NCBI GenBank assembly: GCA_022601195.1
Contig: JAHZIX010000002.1
Span: forward strand, 186,001 to 250,000
Source: Deltaproteobacteria bacterium
GTDB lineage: Bacteria; Acidobacteriota; Thermoanaerobaculia; Multivoradales; JAHZIX01
Direction: 5' to 3'
Length of the DNA: 64,000 bases
The translations under genes were made by a program, and so were the position numbers. Below the pieces are notes generated by a model that worked only from the letters and a program-made list of their open reading frames with translations, was not told the DNA's origin and ran no database searches. This document shows positions 63,520 through 64,000 of the stretch, one piece after another. Position 1 is the stretch's first letter. Every line of letters begins with the position of its first letter.

Positions 63520-64000
63520 TGCTTTCCCTCCTTGAAGCGCCGCGGAGATTCCTCCGAGGCGCTCGTTTTATTGCGTGTTCTTTGGGCGGTACGCAAAGGA
63601 GGGAAATTCTTCGCCAACAAATCTTCAAAACATTTCGAGTGCATAGCACCACACTGATACCGGACTCCGAGAAAGAAGTTTCCAGCACCTCCATGCGGCA
63701 AAACTGCCGACGTTTCCATGACCGAGGTTTGGCAGGTGGCCCCCTGAGTGCCCTAACCACTTGCCAACACCATGCTAGGCCCCCCCGGCACCACACCCCC
63801 ACGAGCTCCAGCCGTTCCTCCTCACCGGATCCGTCGCGAGCCGGCGTAGATGCCTGTAGAAACAAGGATTTCGTTTCGAATCCGACACAGTCGTACTGTC
63901 AGTACGCCGAGGAGGGCTTCGGAGCGAACGATGCAGCAGATGCAGGCGGATCCGGCAGTACAGCAGAAAGTTGGCAAGAAGGAACGGCTCCCTCCAACCT
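63520..64000. other. Intergenic, holds repeat copy D
   Basis: 481 bp to the window end with no supported gene. It contains the metallohydrolase promoter and interspersed-repeat copy D. Confidence 0.45.
63830..63985 (+). repeat. Interspersed repeat, copy D
   Basis: Begins GCGAGCCGGCGTAGATGCCT and ends CAGAAAGTTGGCAAGAAGG, aligning end to end with copy B (32222-32369). The centre holds CGTACTG-T-CAGTACG (63892-63906), a perfect 7-1-7 dyad, where copy B has its own GCAGAGTCGCACTCTG dyad. The dyads differ in sequence but not in place, as expected of a structured RNA or transposable element. Confidence 0.6.

Noticed and set aside
63242..63865. 207-aa minus-strand ORF at the end of the window
   Set aside because: Overlaps the metallohydrolase N-terminus in another frame; no signal or motif.

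Overview
The window reads as chromosomal DNA of a GC-rich, Gram-negative bacterium: it has lipoprotein signal peptides, a TonB-dependent receptor and an RND-type adaptor with MacB-like permeases. Three things suggest Acidobacteriota, most like the Thermoanaerobaculia: large Ser/Thr kinases with TPR tails paired with ECF sigma factors, many secreted proteins of unknown function (two ending in an 'IFADGFESGD..W' tail), and a CSLREA repeat protein. That placement is inference from gene content. No rRNA, tRNA, CRISPR array or intact insertion sequence was recognised.

Layout. 1-6 kb: a truncated alpha/beta-hydrolase lipoprotein, a decayed membrane/zinc-ribbon gene, a TolB/M28/PDZ peptidase and GAPDH (all minus strand). 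6-10.5 kb: an export operon (adaptor, ATPase, two permeases). 10.6-17 kb: small lipoproteins, an LCAT-like lipase, a DUF6916 protein and a CSLREA protein between inverted repeats, then an RnfD-DUF2330 fused reading frame. 17-23 kb: a PadR-CPBP protease pair, two secreted unknowns and two paralogous FHA proteins. 23-28.9 kb: an accessory stretch with tandem repeats, a transposase remnant, an interrupted secreted gene, and SRPBCC and GNAT proteins. 28.9-36.5 kb: two TPR kinases with one intact and one relic ECF sigma gene. 36.9-40 kb: a GGCT-like protein and an M4 protease. 40-44 kb: a lone ECF sigma gene divergent from a DsrE / methyltransferase / cysteine desulfurase cassette. 44-46.8 kb: a TonB receptor with an in-frame TGA. 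47.5-50.6 kb: a third sigma-kinase pair. 50.7-57.7 kb: a secreted unknown, then a bacterial enhancer-binding protein divergent from a VIT/VWA protein and its rhombosortase. 57.4-63.5 kb: a fourth sigma-kinase pair (convergent) and a secreted CehA/McbA-like metallohydrolase.

Main observations. (1) The methyltransferase gene at 41446-42264 has an in-frame TGA where the family has a conserved Cys. An 8-bp hairpin with a GTC loop follows at SECIS distance, so I call it a selenoprotein; its neighbours (DsrE, cysteine desulfurase) fit sulfur/selenium chemistry. (2) Four sigma/kinase sets resemble the ECF43/PknT-type switch: three sigma factors carry Thr in the DAED-equivalent position of region 2, while the lone sigma has Arg there. 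A 26-codon sigma relic overlaps the start of one kinase gene, and its upstream region matches that of the lone sigma gene. (3) An enhancer-binding protein, a palindromic upstream site, a near-consensus sigma-54 promoter and a VIT/VWA GG-tail protein followed by a rhombosortase form a self-contained surface-protein system. Several genes have lost or gained stop codons (26407 TAA, 45185 TGA, the 14841 fusion, the 56596 extension), which means either decay or sequence errors and should be checked on reads.
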